From: Panax quinquefolius
Lineage: Eukaryota > Streptophyta > Magnoliopsida > Apiales > Araliaceae
Reading direction: 5' to 3'
NCBI GenBank assembly: GCA_020205615.1
Contig: JAINUW010000582.1
Coordinates: 81,469 to 145,468, forward strand
DNA length: 64,000 bases
Below, in pieces: positions 11,179 to 23,782 of this stretch; position 1 is the first letter of the stretch; each line of letters begins with the position of its first letter. Made by a program: the position numbers and the translations under genes. The notes beneath the pieces are model-generated. The model had not been told where the DNA came from and ran no database searches. It was given only the letters and a program-made list of their open reading frames with translations.

Positions 11179-11922
11179 TGACGCCCCCAAAATAGGTATA
11201 CATCATCCATCTTGAGTCGCCAAATACATGGTAAAAAATTCAAATACAACTTTATAATACAACAGTCGTGTAAGATACGGCAAAACATAATATAAGAGTT
11301 TTAATACAAATATTGTCATCTAAACAATATCCACACTCAATAGAGTCCTCATTACATTTATTGTCACACTATCTAACAGAATAGTGAAGACTACTAATGC
11401 TATCATCTGAACCGTCACTCCGTTCCTCAACTAGTCCCGGCTACGTTCTCATTTCTTGAAGAGAACAGTGAAAGAAAGGGTGAGCTCAACTAGCCCAGTA
11501 AGAAATATTATGACTAAGATAATGCAGAATAAATTATCATTAGCCTTTAACAGTGTTAAACTGATACAATATAACAAACATCAAGTTTAACTGCAGAAAA
11601 ATGAGCAATCCATTAAAAGAGTCAAGTAGAGAATAAAATCTACTATCTTTTATGATTTAAAAGGTTTTTCATCACTTTTATCATTTGGGACTCAAATTTT
11701 AATAAATAATCCACATCATCCTCGTACTACTACCAAGGATATTCATTATTATCACAACCACAAATTATCCATGCACTACGGGCCAAGGATATTCGTATTC
11801 ATCAATGGTCATGATCATGCCAACAATCGGCCCATCATCGCACTACTACGCCAATGTGGACTTTTACCAAATCATTTGTAACATTACGGTCATGATTATA
11901 CCGAAAAATCTGTGGTCATAAT
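11179..11922 (-). repeat. gypsy-1 LTR fragment (R/U5 end)
   Basis: Starts TGACGCCCCC and follows, for about 745 bp, the first part of the complete LTRs at 29613 and 42589. It stops at GGTCATAAT where the copia LTR begins. The small hairpin CACTATT/AATAGTG seen in the other copies near the start has changed here. The rest of this LTR is absent or is represented by 23783-25073. Confidence 0.85.
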
Positions 11923-13831
11923 TGAAAGTAATATGCACACAAGCCAATCATGTTTGATGATAAAGCATATACTTTGTAATAATCTTATTCATTTATTAAT
12001 AAAAGTATTAATTTATTAAAGGCTTTTAATTATCTACATGATCTTTGTTTTATAATATGTGATAAACCCATAGTTTTAAGCAATTCTTTTAGAATAATGA
12101 TGATGATCATTCTAATGAGATCTAAATTCTTAGAAAGCTTAAAACTAAAATAGTTCCCAATCATTGGATTACTAAATTGGGGATTAGTGAATGGGATAGA
12201 TTGGTACATACGCCGCTTGCTCGTTGGATGAGGATGATTGATCTCACGATCATTTTGTGTGGAGACACTAAAGCAAGTATGTAGAGTGCTTATTAGAGAA
12301 TAAGTTCACCGAACGTGGCATTGGCTCATTAAGGAATACCTAATGGAGTTTTACTTGCTCGTCGATAGGAATTTCTGTAGTGATAGTAAGACAAGTAATC
12401 TTGGACTTGAGATCATCATAGTATCTTATGTATGATGAGTTATACTTTGACTTATTCCTTAAGACCCTTAGGGTATATCAAAAGGTATCTTGAGTATAAT
12501 AAGTTATAGCATGGAGATAATGTATGATCAATAAAGAATCTACCACTTCTAATAAAAGAAGAGAAATGTCCTATGTGATTCGATAAATGACAACCCAAAG
12601 AGTCCTTAAGGCGAGTAATGAAATTAGAAAGGAGTTTCTAATTTGCATTATTTGAGTTGTGTATTTAAGAAAGTCGAAATACATATAATTAAATAAAATA
12701 AGACTCGACGAAGAATTCCACGTCTTATATTTAATTGGGGACATTGTATGGTGGAAAGATTGAATCAGTGCATTGGTAGACTATTTACTCAAAGGTTCTT
12801 TTTATGATTAATGTTGAAATCTATATTATCCTGGAAAGTCGTTAATCGTTAGGAGGCTTATCCCTATTGTAGAATAAATATTATTTATTTAAATAAATTA
12901 ATTGTTTAATTTATTTATTTAAATAAGATTAGAATTGTTCTAATTGATTTATTCACAATAGGTTTAATATGGAGAACCCAAAAATGGTCACACCATAAAA
13001 GGAAGAATAATTATTTAAGAAGTTAATGGCATAATCGTAATAATATGTTAAGTATATTTAATATAATCTATGGTGATAGAATAAATTAAATAATTTTAAT
13101 ATTTATTATTTAATATTTTAGAAATATTAAATATAAATTAATAAGAGGAGTCTTATTAATATTATTACAATTATTATTATTTTAATTTCTAAAGAGTTTA
13201 GAAATTAATTTAATATAAAGATTTCATTTATTCCTAATTGGATTAGGAAGGAAAATTAGTTAAAAGAGTTTAATTAACTATCCCTAATAAGATTAGGGAG
13301 CTTAATTAATTAAAAGAATTTAATTAATTAAATAAATCCCAATTCCTTAATAATTAAGGTGGGTTCTTTCACATCTAAAAAAAGAGAGAGTCTTTATTAT
13401 GGGTGGGGGTTGTTGACTTTTTAACAACTGACATAATTCCAATTTGTTGGAGAAAGACGCCTTTTTATGAGTAGACAGAAAAACTAGGGTTTGAGCTAAT
13501 ACCCTTCTTTTCAATTCTATTCTTCCTGGTGGATCACCTCTGGTAGCCAAACATATGGATGGCTAACGTTGATCAAAGGAAAGAATCAAACCCGGTGGAT
13601 TCAAGTTGAACGAAAAGATTTGGAGAGGTGAAACATGCATTGAGGAAGTTTCGATCTTCGAGGGTATATTTTATTCTTTATCTTTTTCGTTTAATTAATA
13701 ATTATGCGTAAAGGTGATCCGGGTATACTATTTTTGTAAATTTTTTAAAACTCGATTTTACGCTTCCGCTTAATTCATGCTGTAATTTGATTTGCATACA
13801 TAATAATATTCTAAACTCAATAAAAGCGTGA
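11923..13831 (+). repeat. 5' LTR of copia element
   Basis: Begins TGAAAGTAATATGCACAC. It matches 19225-21096 through most of its length, including the run of AT-rich steps and ATTAGGGAGCTTAATTAATT near 13280. The last about 40 bp have diverged, so the right border is approximate. At the position of the TATA box in the other copy it reads CTAAAAAAAGAG. Confidence 0.85.
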
Positions 13832-14031
13832 TCGTAGCCCAAACCTTTATCACAATTATTAATTGTTTAAATTTGATATGTATATTGATATGTGTTTGTA
13901 ATAATTTAATTTAAAAGATAATTTTATCAGTATAAAATTTATTAAAAAAAAAAAAAAAAGATTTATTCGGCCAAAAAAAAAAAAAAAAAAAATCCTGTAA
14001 TCAAGGAGCACGGTACTGTTCACGATACCTG

Positions 14032-14067
<36 letters not shown>

Positions 14068-16239
14068 GTGGCAGGATTCATTAAAAGTGAAATCATGTGG
14101 CTGCTCCTTTCTTCCTTTTATGAGTTAATGATTGGCAAATGATTACGTAGCACCGTTTTTTTATTTTTTTTTTAAGGAATCAAGCTTCAAGGGGCGTATG
14201 ACTTGATCTGCACCATTTTTTTTTCATTAGCACGGAAATCGAGGGAGAATTTGTGTAATGTGGTGACAAATTTAACAGGAATATTTTTTTTAAGGGCCAC
14301 GGTTATTATATATATATACGGATATTATATATATATATATATATATTAATTATTTTATAATTAAAATAAAAGTTTATTTTAATTTTAAAATAAAAGTTTA
14401 TTTTAATTTTAAAATAAAAGATTTATTTTAATTTTAAAATTAAATTTCATGCTAACTAATTAGAGTTGGAATTGGATTCCATGATAACTAATTGGAGTTG
14501 AAATTGGATTATATGTTTCCTTAAATAAAGGAGTTTATTTAGATATAAAATAAGATTTTATATTATTCAAAATAAAGGAGTTTATTTGTGAATAGGAAAG
14601 AGAATCCTAATTTTCTTAAATAAAAGAGTTTATTTAGATATTAAATAAGATTTCATATTATTAAAAATAAAGGAGTTTATTTGTGAATAGGAAAGATAAT
14701 CCGTATTTCCTTTAATAAATTTTTTTTAAATGGAATTGGATTCCATAATTAATTAAAATAAAAGATTTTATTTTAATTAAAGATTTTTTTTATTACATGG
14801 AATTGGATTCCATAATTAATTAAAATAAAGGAGTTTATTTTGATTAAAGTTTTTGATTAAAATAAAATAGTTTATTTTATTCAAAATTGGATAAATTAAA
14901 TTAAAATAGTTTATTTTGATTTAAATTTGGATTTAAATAAAGGAGTTTATTTTTATTCAAAATAGATTTTATACTAACTAAATTTTTTGCCCATTAAATG
15001 ATATCAATATATATATTAAATGTTTATTATTCATAAGATGAATGTTATTTATTTATCATTATGGTGATGTGTATGATAATAAATGGGATTGATTATGAAT
15101 TTATTCACCAATATGATTGGATTTTATTTTAGTTGGATGCATTGAATGTATGAGTTTTATTAAATGGGGAATCACAAGACTCGCCTTCTCTAATTTTTTC
15201 CGAATGTAAATTCTATCTCCTCCTATGTATTTCCCTCGATCACGATCAAGGTTTCTATTTATTTTAAATAATTTTGTAATAGGAATAGTTAGAATTAATT
15301 TTGAAAAATTGGAGATCAAGAAGAAATAAGGCGCTTGAAGACCCGATTTGTTATGGAGCCAGGGTTTAAATGTAATAGTTATATTTAAATATTATTTATC
15401 GCACGGCCCCAGGGTTTGACCTTTTTGGTTCACTTGGTGGCTCTAGTGAACCAACTAGTAATAAAAGTCCATAATCAATCCGGGTAGAATATAGTGATTC
15501 TATATGTGCATGCTTATACTATATATATTATATATTATGCAAACATGCTTTGATGTTCATTAATATGACAACGTATTTTATATATATATGTGTATGCGCG
15601 CTAAACAAGATGAGACAAATTAATAACAAAACCCTCAATTTTTATATTAAGTCCTAAGCGCTCAAAGATATTTGGAATATCGAACGTCAGCTTCTTCTAG
15701 CATGATAAAATTAATAGAGTATTAAATATTTAATATGAGTTTGTTGTGTCACCACAAGGCAAGTATTAAGTATTTAAGATGTTAATTTATCACATTTGAT
15801 GCTTATAAAGAAAATTGAACAATATTGTTTTATTGTGTCACCACAAGGATGATATTTTCTTGTTTGAATATATGGAGTGCTAGGTCGGACTTAACTTGGA
15901 TAATTTTGATTCTTGGATGTGCCACCACTGATCAAAATAATCTAAGAGGCAAAAGAAAAGGAGTTGTATAGTTGATGTAATTGACAAAAGTTATCTACCT
16001 ATTTATTTATATATAGTTTGTCAGGTTACCACAAGGCTATATACATTTGAAATGGGATCCTTATTCACTAGCAGATCTTTAATTAGATTTTGCTTAACTA
16101 TATATATTGAGGGTAATATAGTTTGAAGAAAATATAAGGGAGATACCAATTTAAAACAAGACCTAATTTATTTTGGTAATTAATAAAAGAATGTATGTTA
16201 AAATGTTGTTGATTACAAATTCATTTACGTAATTTTACA
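13832..16239 (+). other. AT-rich leader of copia element
   Basis: About 2.4 kb with no supported gene. Holds A-runs at 13945-13960, 13972-13991 and 14034-14064, a (TA)n run at about 14310-14346, tandem duplications at 14360-14850, and a recurring CACCACAAGG-like motif at about 15742-16035. No clear primer-binding site is visible after the LTR. Confidence 0.5.
14520..14710. repeat. 95-bp tandem duplication in copia leader
   Basis: Two head-to-tail copies of a unit beginning CTTAAATAAA[G/A]GAGTTTATTT and ending GGAAAGAxAATCC. A second pair built on GGAATTGGATTCCATAATTA follows at about 14731-14850. Confidence 0.8.
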
Positions 16240-17045
16240 ATGTCTAAAATTACTATCATCGCGAAGCATATTAGATGCTAAATTAACTTGAATCAATTAA
16301 ACGGATAAGTTAAGGAATTTGAGAATAGTTCGATGGTTGAAAAGCTATCTTATGTCCTTAATACGCTTATCCCGCAGAACGGTTGCGCATAATGCCTCCG
16401 AGGAAGAGGTTGCTACTTTTAGAAAGTGGCAAAATGATGCATAGTTGGCTCAATGCATCATGCTCAAGATCTATGAGTAACAAGCTTCAGCCACAAGATG
16501 AAACTATGGATGCTTTTATTATATTCCCGCACATCAAGTAGTTGATGGTGAGGAAAGTAGGACCGATAGATATCGAGATATCTAAGGAGCTCTTCCGATC
16601 TAGAATGGATAAATGGCACTATAATATGCATAAAGAGTTCTTAACATAATCAATTTGATTGATCAATTAGGACAACTGGTTTTTGTCATGGATGGAGAGT
16701 TGAGCCAAGATTTGATCTTGCACTCACTCCCGGACTCATTTCACTAATTGTTGTGAATTTTCATATGAATAAGCTAGATATCGCCTTTGGCCGATTTGCT
16801 TTAATATGTTGAAAAATGTTGAGAGTCACTTTCCAACCAAGAAAGATCAAGTCTTATTGGTAGGGGCCAAAGGATCTTCCGAAATAAAGAACGATTCAAA
16901 GAAGGTAAATAGAAAGGCATAAACAAAGGATAATAAGAACAAAACCGATATGGATAGGAAAGGAGTTTGCTTCCACCGCAATAAGCCCTCGACACGAAAA
17001 GAAAGCTGCAAGAAGAATCTTGCAGAGGCTAACCAAAGAAGCTTA
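16240..17045 (+). pseudogene. copia gag
   Basis: From ATG at 16240, pieces of plant copia gag can be read across several frames. These include SSMVEKLSYVLNTLIPQN (about 16325-16380), LAQCIMLK (16447), MDGELSQDLILHSLPDS (about 16690-16740) followed by NFHMNKLDIAF, and VLLVGAKGSS. A damaged CCHC knuckle (CFHRNKPSTRKESCKK, with Cys-to-Arg and His losses) lies at about 16970-17015. Many stops and frameshifts; no ORF above 80 codons. Confidence 0.75.
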
Positions 17046-17099
17046 GTGAAGTTTTAAGGTTACAAATACAAATTTGTTCATGATTTAAAATAAATTTTC

Positions 17100-18170
17100 T
17101 TTAAGTCAAGGTTCTACTTGGGTATTGGATACCGACTTTGGTTATCATAAATATAGATTTATGAAGGGACCAAGCAGAAGTAGAAAGCTAAACAAATATA
17201 AGTAATCCTATGTGTTGAAAATGAAGCAAAGGTTGCTACATTAGCCATAGAAACTTATAGTTTAGCAATGCCTATGGGAAAATCTATTAAGTCAATAAGT
17301 TGTTATTGTATTTCATTCTTGTAAGAAATATTATTTTCGTTTTATTGTTGGACAATAAATTTTTGGTATTATAATTAAGAACAATTGTTGTTCTATTTAT
17401 AATAATAATGTTTTGTATAGAACTTGAATATTACTTAATGGATTTTGTATACTTGACTTACGTGAAAAATATATTTTTGAACAAACTAGTATAAGAAAAG
17501 GAGATGATCATTCAAAGAGTTGAATGTGTGTATTTGTTGAATACAAGTGTGAATTATTTGAAATGTTCAAAGAATTCGTATGAAACAAATTGGCAAATGT
17601 ATTAAGATTCTTTGATTAGATCAAGGAATAAATACTTGTGCAATAAGTTTCTAGATCATCTCAAATGGTTTTCTCATAATGGACACATCCTCGACACGCA
17701 ATAATTGATTGATGTATCCGAATGAAAAATCATACCTTGTTGAACATGGTACGGTCCATAATGATTTTACCGACATTCCAAAGATCCTTCAGGTCATGTC
17801 CCAGAAATGGCTACATATCTACGGAAAAGGTAACCTCAAAATCCAAATTTCAAGACTCCATAAAAGTTATGGACATGGAGGATTCCTAATCTTAAGTATG
17901 TTAAGATAAGTGGTTGTCCAACTTATGTGAAAAGGTTTCAAAGGATAAGCTTGGGACAAGATTTGACAAGTGTCGATTTGTGGGACATCCTAAAGTAAGT
18001 TTAGGTATATGTTCTATAATCCCGCTTAGCAAAAGGTGTTTGTTACGAAACACGCCTTCTAAGATAAAGGTGTTTATCATCAAGGGGCTAGTGAGAGGAT
18101 AATAGATCTTGAAGAGTTCAAGAACCACAAAACACTATAAGTCAAATAAGAGGAACCTATAGATAGACCT
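17100..18170 (+). pseudogene. copia protease and integrase
   Basis: The protease active site appears as WVLDTDFG at about 17118-17145, with the catalytic DTG changed to DTD. Integrase fragments follow: EMFKEF near 17560, a decayed GGEYL..FLDHLK segment at 17595-17690, and NHTLLNMVRSIIMILP at about 17727-17775. The conserved post-core block in 17914-18102 reads DKLGTRFDKCRFVGHPKVS (copia typically KLGPKSDKCxFVGYPKE). Integrase would join cDNA to the chromosome; this copy is dead. Confidence 0.75.
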
Positions 18171-19205
18171 ATTGTACTCACAAACCGAATTGTAAACCGA
18201 ATAAGATCAAGATACCTAGGAGGTATGGATTCATCATGGATGATGATGATGAGGTACACATCATGTAAGATGATGATCCAGAGTTACATTAGATGAGGTA
18301 AGAGTTCTAGTATGTACAAAAAGGGTCGATTGGGAGCGTCGTGAAATTTCTAGATTATATGTTGATATACTACGGATGAGGAATAACATACCAATGCTAC
18401 AATCAAGAAGATAAAGTTGTCTAAACATTCCTCCATGAATGATTTAGAAGAGTATCTTAATTGAGGATGCAAATCTATATAGATAGATTTAAGAGGATGC
18501 TCGACTTAACCCAAGGAACGATATTCATTTGATGCTAAAGTTGTTTAGCATGGCAAACTCCAAGAGATGTCTCATGTCGATGAGCTATGGAGTGTATCTC
18601 TCTAATAGTCCCCACAGACTCGAAAAGAGAGGTCGCATGAGTGACTATCATGTATGCAATGAAATGTACGAGACCCGATGTTGATCACCATATTATGGAG
18701 AAGTTCACTATGAGTCGTTGAAAAATATCTTAAAGTGCTTAACCGACACTCAAGGATGTGATCATATTCATGGTGGGTCTTAATTAAAACTAGAGGGCTT
18801 AATGCACTCAAGTTTTTCGTATGCATCAAGACGACAGTAAAAATCCACTTTAAGGTAAAAAGGTTACCTTGGACAAAGGTGCGTGTTGAATTGAAAGGTT
18901 CCAAACAAAGAAAGAGTTGTTGGTTTAGTGATAAAGACAAAGTATATTGCTATAAATGAAGTCGCAAGTTGATTGTTTGGATTAAAAGTTCATTATGTAA
19001 CAAGGAATAGTTCCTAAGTCTCATCTTGGATCTAAACATGTGTCAGGGCACTTTCATTTGATTATTAGAATTATTGAAAGATGGAAAATCACTATAGAGA
19101 TAGTGGACTCTCATGAACAACATTACATATCCATTAACTAAAGCTTATCCAAAGCAGGATAATCGCCACTTAGAGAAGAAGAGTATGAGATACCATGACG
19201 ATTGG
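18171..19205 (+). pseudogene. copia reverse transcriptase (deleted core) and RNase H
   Basis: PRRYGFIMDDDDEVHIM at about 18215-18265 is the linker before RT. Most of the RT palm is missing: the sequence jumps near 18310-18355 to LYVDI, a remnant of the YVDD box that has lost one Asp. It then follows the copia order (NNIPMLQS, LTQGTIF, FSMANSKRCLMSMSYGVYLS, ESLKNILKCLTDTQGCDHI) into RNase H and the final tail near 19100. Frames change repeatedly. The antisense frame at 18602-18940 is a shadow. Confidence 0.75.
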
Positions 19206-19209
19206 CTTT

Positions 19210-19224
19210 AGTGCAAGTGGAGAT
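19210..19224 (+). other. copia polypurine tract
   Basis: AGTGCAAGTGGAGAT directly before the right LTR matches the usual plant copia tract (AAGTGGGAGAT). Confidence 0.7.
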
Positions 19225-21096
19225 TGAAAGTAATATGCACACAAGCCAATCATGTTTGATGATAAAGCATATACTTTGTAATAATCTTATTCATTTATTA
19301 ATAAAAAGTATTAATTTATTAAAGGCTTTTAATTATCTACATGATGTCGTTTTATAATATGTGATAAACCCATAGTTTTAAGCAATGCTTTTAGAATAAT
19401 GATGATGATCATTCTAATGAGATCTAAATTTTAGAAAGCTTAAAACTAAAATAGTTCCCAATCATTGGATTACTAAATTGGGGATTAGTGAATCCGGATA
19501 GATTGGTACATACGCTGTTGCTTCATGGATGAGGATGATTGATCTCATGATCATTTGTGTGGAGACACTAAAGCAAGTATGTAGGTGCTTATTAGAGAAT
19601 AAGTTCATCGAACGTGGCTCGCTAAGGAATACCTAATGGAGTTTTACTTGTCATCAATAGAAATTCAGTGAGTGATAGTAGTACAAGTAATCCTTGGACT
19701 TGAGATCATCATAGTATCTTATGTATGATGAGTTATACTTTGACTTATTCCTTAAGACCCTTAGGTATATCAAAGGGTATGCTTGGGTATAATAAGTTGT
19801 ACATATGAGATAATGTATGATCAATAAAGAATCTACCACTTCTAATAAAAGAAGAGAAATGTCTATGTGATTCGATAAATGACAACCCAAAGAGTCCTCG
19901 GGTTAAAGCGTAATGAAATTAGAAAGGAGTTTCTAATTTGCATTATTTGGAGTTGTGTATTTAAGAGTCGAAATACATATAATTAAATAAAATAAGACTT
20001 GACAAGAATTCCATATCTTATATTTAATTGGGACATCAGATGGTGGAAGGATTGAATTGTATTTGCAGAACTATTTACTCAAAGGTTCTTTTATGATTAA
20101 TGTTGAAATCTATATTATCCGGAAAGTCGTTAATCGCTAGGGGAGGCTTATCCCTATCAGAATAAATATTATTTATTTAAATAAATTAATTGTTTAATTT
20201 ATTTATTTAAATAAGATTAGAATTGTTCTAATTGATTTATTCACAACCGGTTTAATATGGAGAACCTAAAGGGTCACACCATAAAAGGAAGAATAATTAT
20301 TTAAGAAGTTAATGGCATAATCGTAATAATATGTTAAGTATATTTAATATAATCTATGGTGATAGAATAAATTAAATAGCTTAATATTTATTATTTAATA
20401 TTTTAGAAATATTAAATATAAATTAATAAGAGGAGTCTTATTAATATTATTACAATTATTATTATTTTAATTTCTAAAAGAGTTTAGAAATTAATTTAAT
20501 ATAAGTACTTCTCATTTATTCCTAATTGGATTAGGAAGGAAAATTAGTTAAAAGAGTTTAATTAACTATCCCTAATAAGATTAGGGAGCTTAATTAATTA
20601 AAAGAATTTAATTAATTAAATAAAACCTAATTCCTTAATTGTTAAGGTGGGTTGCCCACATCTATAAATAAGAGGAGTCTTATTATGGGTGAAATGGGTT
20701 GTTGATTTTTCAACATACGTAATAATTCCAATTGTTGGAGAGAGACTTTTCTATAGAGATAGAAAAACTAGGGTTTAGCCAACCACCCTTCTTCTTGAAT
20801 TTTCTTCTTCCTGGTGGATCACCTCTAGAGGCCAAACATTTGGGTGGCTAACGTTGATCAAAGGAAGGAACCAAACCCATGGATTCAAGATTAAACGCGA
20901 AAGGATTTGGAGGTGAATTTGTACCGAGGAAGCTCGATCTTCAAGGGTATGATTTATTCTTTATCTTTTCGCTTAATTAATAATTATGCATAAAGGATGA
21001 TCCGGGTTTATGGTTTGTAATTTTTAAACTCGATTTTACGCTTTCGCTTATTTTTGTGTAATTTGATCATAGGCCTTGAATATTACAAACCTAACA
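19225..21096 (+). repeat. 3' LTR of copia element
   Basis: Begins TGAAAGTAATATGCACAC and ends ATTACAAACCTAACA. The end is confirmed by the reverse-oriented solo copy at 56690, which starts TGTTAGGTTTGTAAT and has a TSD. Confidence 0.88.
20662..20671 (+). promoter_or_regulatory. TATA box of copia LTR
   Basis: CTATAAATAA followed by GAGGAG in the right LTR. The left LTR has CTAAAAAAAG at the same place and has therefore lost it. Confidence 0.6.
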
Positions 21097-21105
21097 AGAA
21101 AGTGT

Positions 21106-21378
21106 ATGGATAATTCATGGTTGTGATACTATTGTCGTAGTCTCAGAGATTATTGGTTTTACGCTTATATATCTTTGGCCCGTAGTGCAAAGATGAATTA
21201 TTAATAAATATCTTCGGCCCAGAAAGGCAAAGATGAATTGTTAATGAATATCTTCTTTGATCGGATTGCAAGATGAACTTAATATTTTCAACGATAAAGG
21301 TATTCAAGGTATCCTCATCTCTTATCATATCAGTATCGCATTCTAATTTCGAGGGCGTAAATTCCATAAGGAGGAGAT
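21106..21378 (+). pseudogene. 3' internal end of gypsy-B derivative
   Basis: Contains AATTTCGAGGGCGTAAATTC and a purine-rich GGAGGAGATTG right before the LTR, the end of chromovirus pol plus its polypurine tract. The preceding 21106-21270 is LTR-interior sequence, the same odd join as at 59071-59310 on the other strand. The 85-codon antisense frame here is a shadow. Confidence 0.7.
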
Positions 21379-22122
21379 TGGAGACCCCGCATTTTATCAA
21401 TAAAGATTTAAATTTTATCGAAATAATTTTTAATATTATGGTGTGAATTTGAGATAAATATTATAATTGTGGGTAGTATTTATAAATTTTACAAAATATG
21501 CAAGTGGTTATATTATATTCGATTGGTCCTGGGAATATTCGGTTTAGCAGAGGAATATTCAGACAACTACTCAATCATTGGTGGACCCATAACGTAATTC
21601 ATTTTGATTGAGAAAACGCATAAAAATATTTTATTAAAATAACGGCGGAAGTTTTTACCGCTGATTAATCGTTGAACTACCTTAGTAAAAGTACAAAGAA
21701 TATCACGTGTGGTCGCATAGTAGTATTACCTGTATTGATTATCGATGCTTATGTGAGAAGTCACTCAGTTTGATTCCATTATTGTCGATTAATAATATGA
21801 AGTATTATAATGATAATGACGTTTTTGTTTTATTCGTATTATTAACGTAATAAAATGTAAACATCTTTTTATATAAAATAGAATACTTTTATTAAAGTTA
21901 TTCTATAAATAGAATATATTATATTTTATTATGTATAGTGTTGCGTAGTGTTTTGCATAGTGTTTTTGCATAAGATTGCATAAAGTGTTTGCATAGTAAA
22001 ATGTTTTTATATAAATAGAATATATTATATTTTATTTAAAAGATTTTCTTTAAATATGGATCGTCGATTAAAGTAAATCAATCTGGACCGTTCATGGATT
22101 AGTTCTTATGCATTCCATTTTC

Positions 22123-22133
22123 CTATAAATAAG
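22123..22133 (+). promoter_or_regulatory. TATA box of gypsy-B LTR
   Basis: CTATAAATAAG, followed within about 60 bp by repeated AGAGAGAAA purine tracts. It marks the U3/R side; everything to 23782 would be R/U5. Confidence 0.65.
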
Positions 22134-22479
22134 CTCATTCCTTCATTATTTTCTTTAATTCATTGAAACTCTAGAGAGAAATTATAGAGAAGCTATAGAG
22201 AGAAAATTATAGAAAGAAGAAGAGTATTCTGCTACTTCACTACTTCTATATTCAGTTCTTTTATGGTAAGGGGTGTTATTCTTTCTTCTTGAAGAGAACT
22301 TCTGTTATTCCATTCATTATTATTCTATTGGAATAACCTGTAAAAGTGGCATACCCTATACATAACCTGTATACGCGGCATACCCTATACTTGGTGAAAT
22401 CCTTATGTTATTCCATTGTTTATTATTCTGTTGGAATAACCTGTATACGCGGTTTACCCTATACTTGGTGACATTCTTC

Positions 22480-22740
22480 TATTATTCTGTTGGAACATCC
22501 TGATCGTGTGTTTTACACCGGACCGGTTCCGCCTTTATTATTCTCGTTGAACATCCTGCCTTTGTGTTTTACAGGACCGGTTCCGCTCTTTATCATTCCG
22601 TTGGAATATCCTATCTCGTGTGTTTTACACCGGATCCGGTTCCATCTTTATTATTCTCATTGGAACATCCGCTGGCGGTGTGAATTTCACCGACCCGTTC
22701 CGTTATTATTATTCGTTAGAATAACCTCGCCTATGCTAAG
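22480..22740. repeat. LTR-internal tandem repeat, about 66 bp unit
   Basis: Degenerate units of the form GTTGGAACATCC..GTGTTTTACACCGGACCGGTTCC..TTATTATTC. The same array, inverted, is in every other gypsy LTR here. Confidence 0.8.
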
Positions 22741-23782
22741 TACCGCATGCATGGTGATTTCTTTTGTTATTCCATTCTTTATTATACCCAGTTGGTTAAA
22801 ACTTTGACTTATACTCCATGAAATTAGTAGAATATCCTCGATATTTGCGTTTCATCCAAAGATCTTTTCACGGAAATATTCTTCTCGATCATTCTTGAAT
22901 TTTACTTATTTAAACAAAGATTATGCCGACAATTTGGACGTTAATAATTCATGGATTAAATAATTCTTGAACTTGTTTTATTGAATTATTATGTCATTGT
23001 CATCATCCTCATGTTATATTATGTTATCTTTGGCTTACGTGCATAGATGAACTTAGTATGATTATGACCAAGGATCAATTCCAGATAATCACGACTTGAT
23101 ATAAATGATGACAAAAGTCCCTCAAGGGGCTGTGTAATGCAAATGATGGATAGTTTTGGTATGATTATGACCGGGGTGATTCGCAGATAGTCATGACCAT
23201 TGATAACTTGATGAAAATCCTCGACCGTGGTACATGGATGATTAGATGTGGTGGTTTATTTATTGTCGAGTCTCGCCGATAAAAATTGATGAAAACCTTT
23301 AAAACCTAAAAGATAGTAGATTTTATTCTACTTGACTCTTTTAATGGATCAGATATTCATCCGCAGCTTAAACCGTTGTCTATTGTATTTTATCGGTTTA
23401 ACATTTGTTCAAGGCTAATGATAATTTATTCTCGCATTATCTTAGTCATAATATTTCTTCTTGGGCTAGTTGAGCTCACCTCTTTCTTTCACCGTTTTCT
23501 TCGTGAAATGAGAACATAGCCGGGACTTAGCCTGGGAACCGAGTAATGGTCCTCAAGATAAGATTAGTAGTCCTCACTATATTCGTGAAATAGTGTGACA
23601 ATAATTGTAATGAGGACTCCTTGAGTATGGATATTGTCTAAATGACAATATTCCTATTAGAACTCTCGCTTATGTATTGTCGTATATACTACATTACGAT
23701 GTATAATTAAGTTTGTATTTGGATTTATGTACCATGTAAAATACCCAAGATGGGTGACGATACCTAATTTTGGGGCGCCACA

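Larger units (their letters stand above)
11923..21096 (+). mobile_element. Ty1/copia element with two LTRs, decayed
   Basis: Two LTRs of about 1.9 kb (11923-about 13831 and 19225-21096) flank a long AT-rich leader and a recognisable but much mutated gag-protease-integrase-RT-RNase H order. That order, with integrase before RT, defines Ty1/copia. The flanks ATAAT (left) and AGAAA (right) do not match. The left flank is a minus-oriented gypsy LTR and the right flank a plus-oriented gypsy derivative, so the ends have probably been reshuffled by recombination. Confidence 0.88.
21379..23782 (+). repeat. gypsy LTR, subfamily B, plus orientation
   Basis: About 2.4 kb, starting TGGAGACCCCGC and ending TTTTGGGGCGCCACA; a full-length LTR in the opposite orientation to all other gypsy LTRs here. 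Its upstream part has GCATAGTGTTTTGCATA-like short repeats (about 21935-22010) and GGACCGTTCATGG. A TATA box is at 22123-22133 and about 66-bp tandem repeats at 22480-22740. The matching left end of this element is missing. Confidence 0.85.

Noticed and set aside
18602..18940. 112-codon minus-strand ORF
   Set aside because: Antisense to copia RT/RNase H, whose motifs read clearly on the plus strand.
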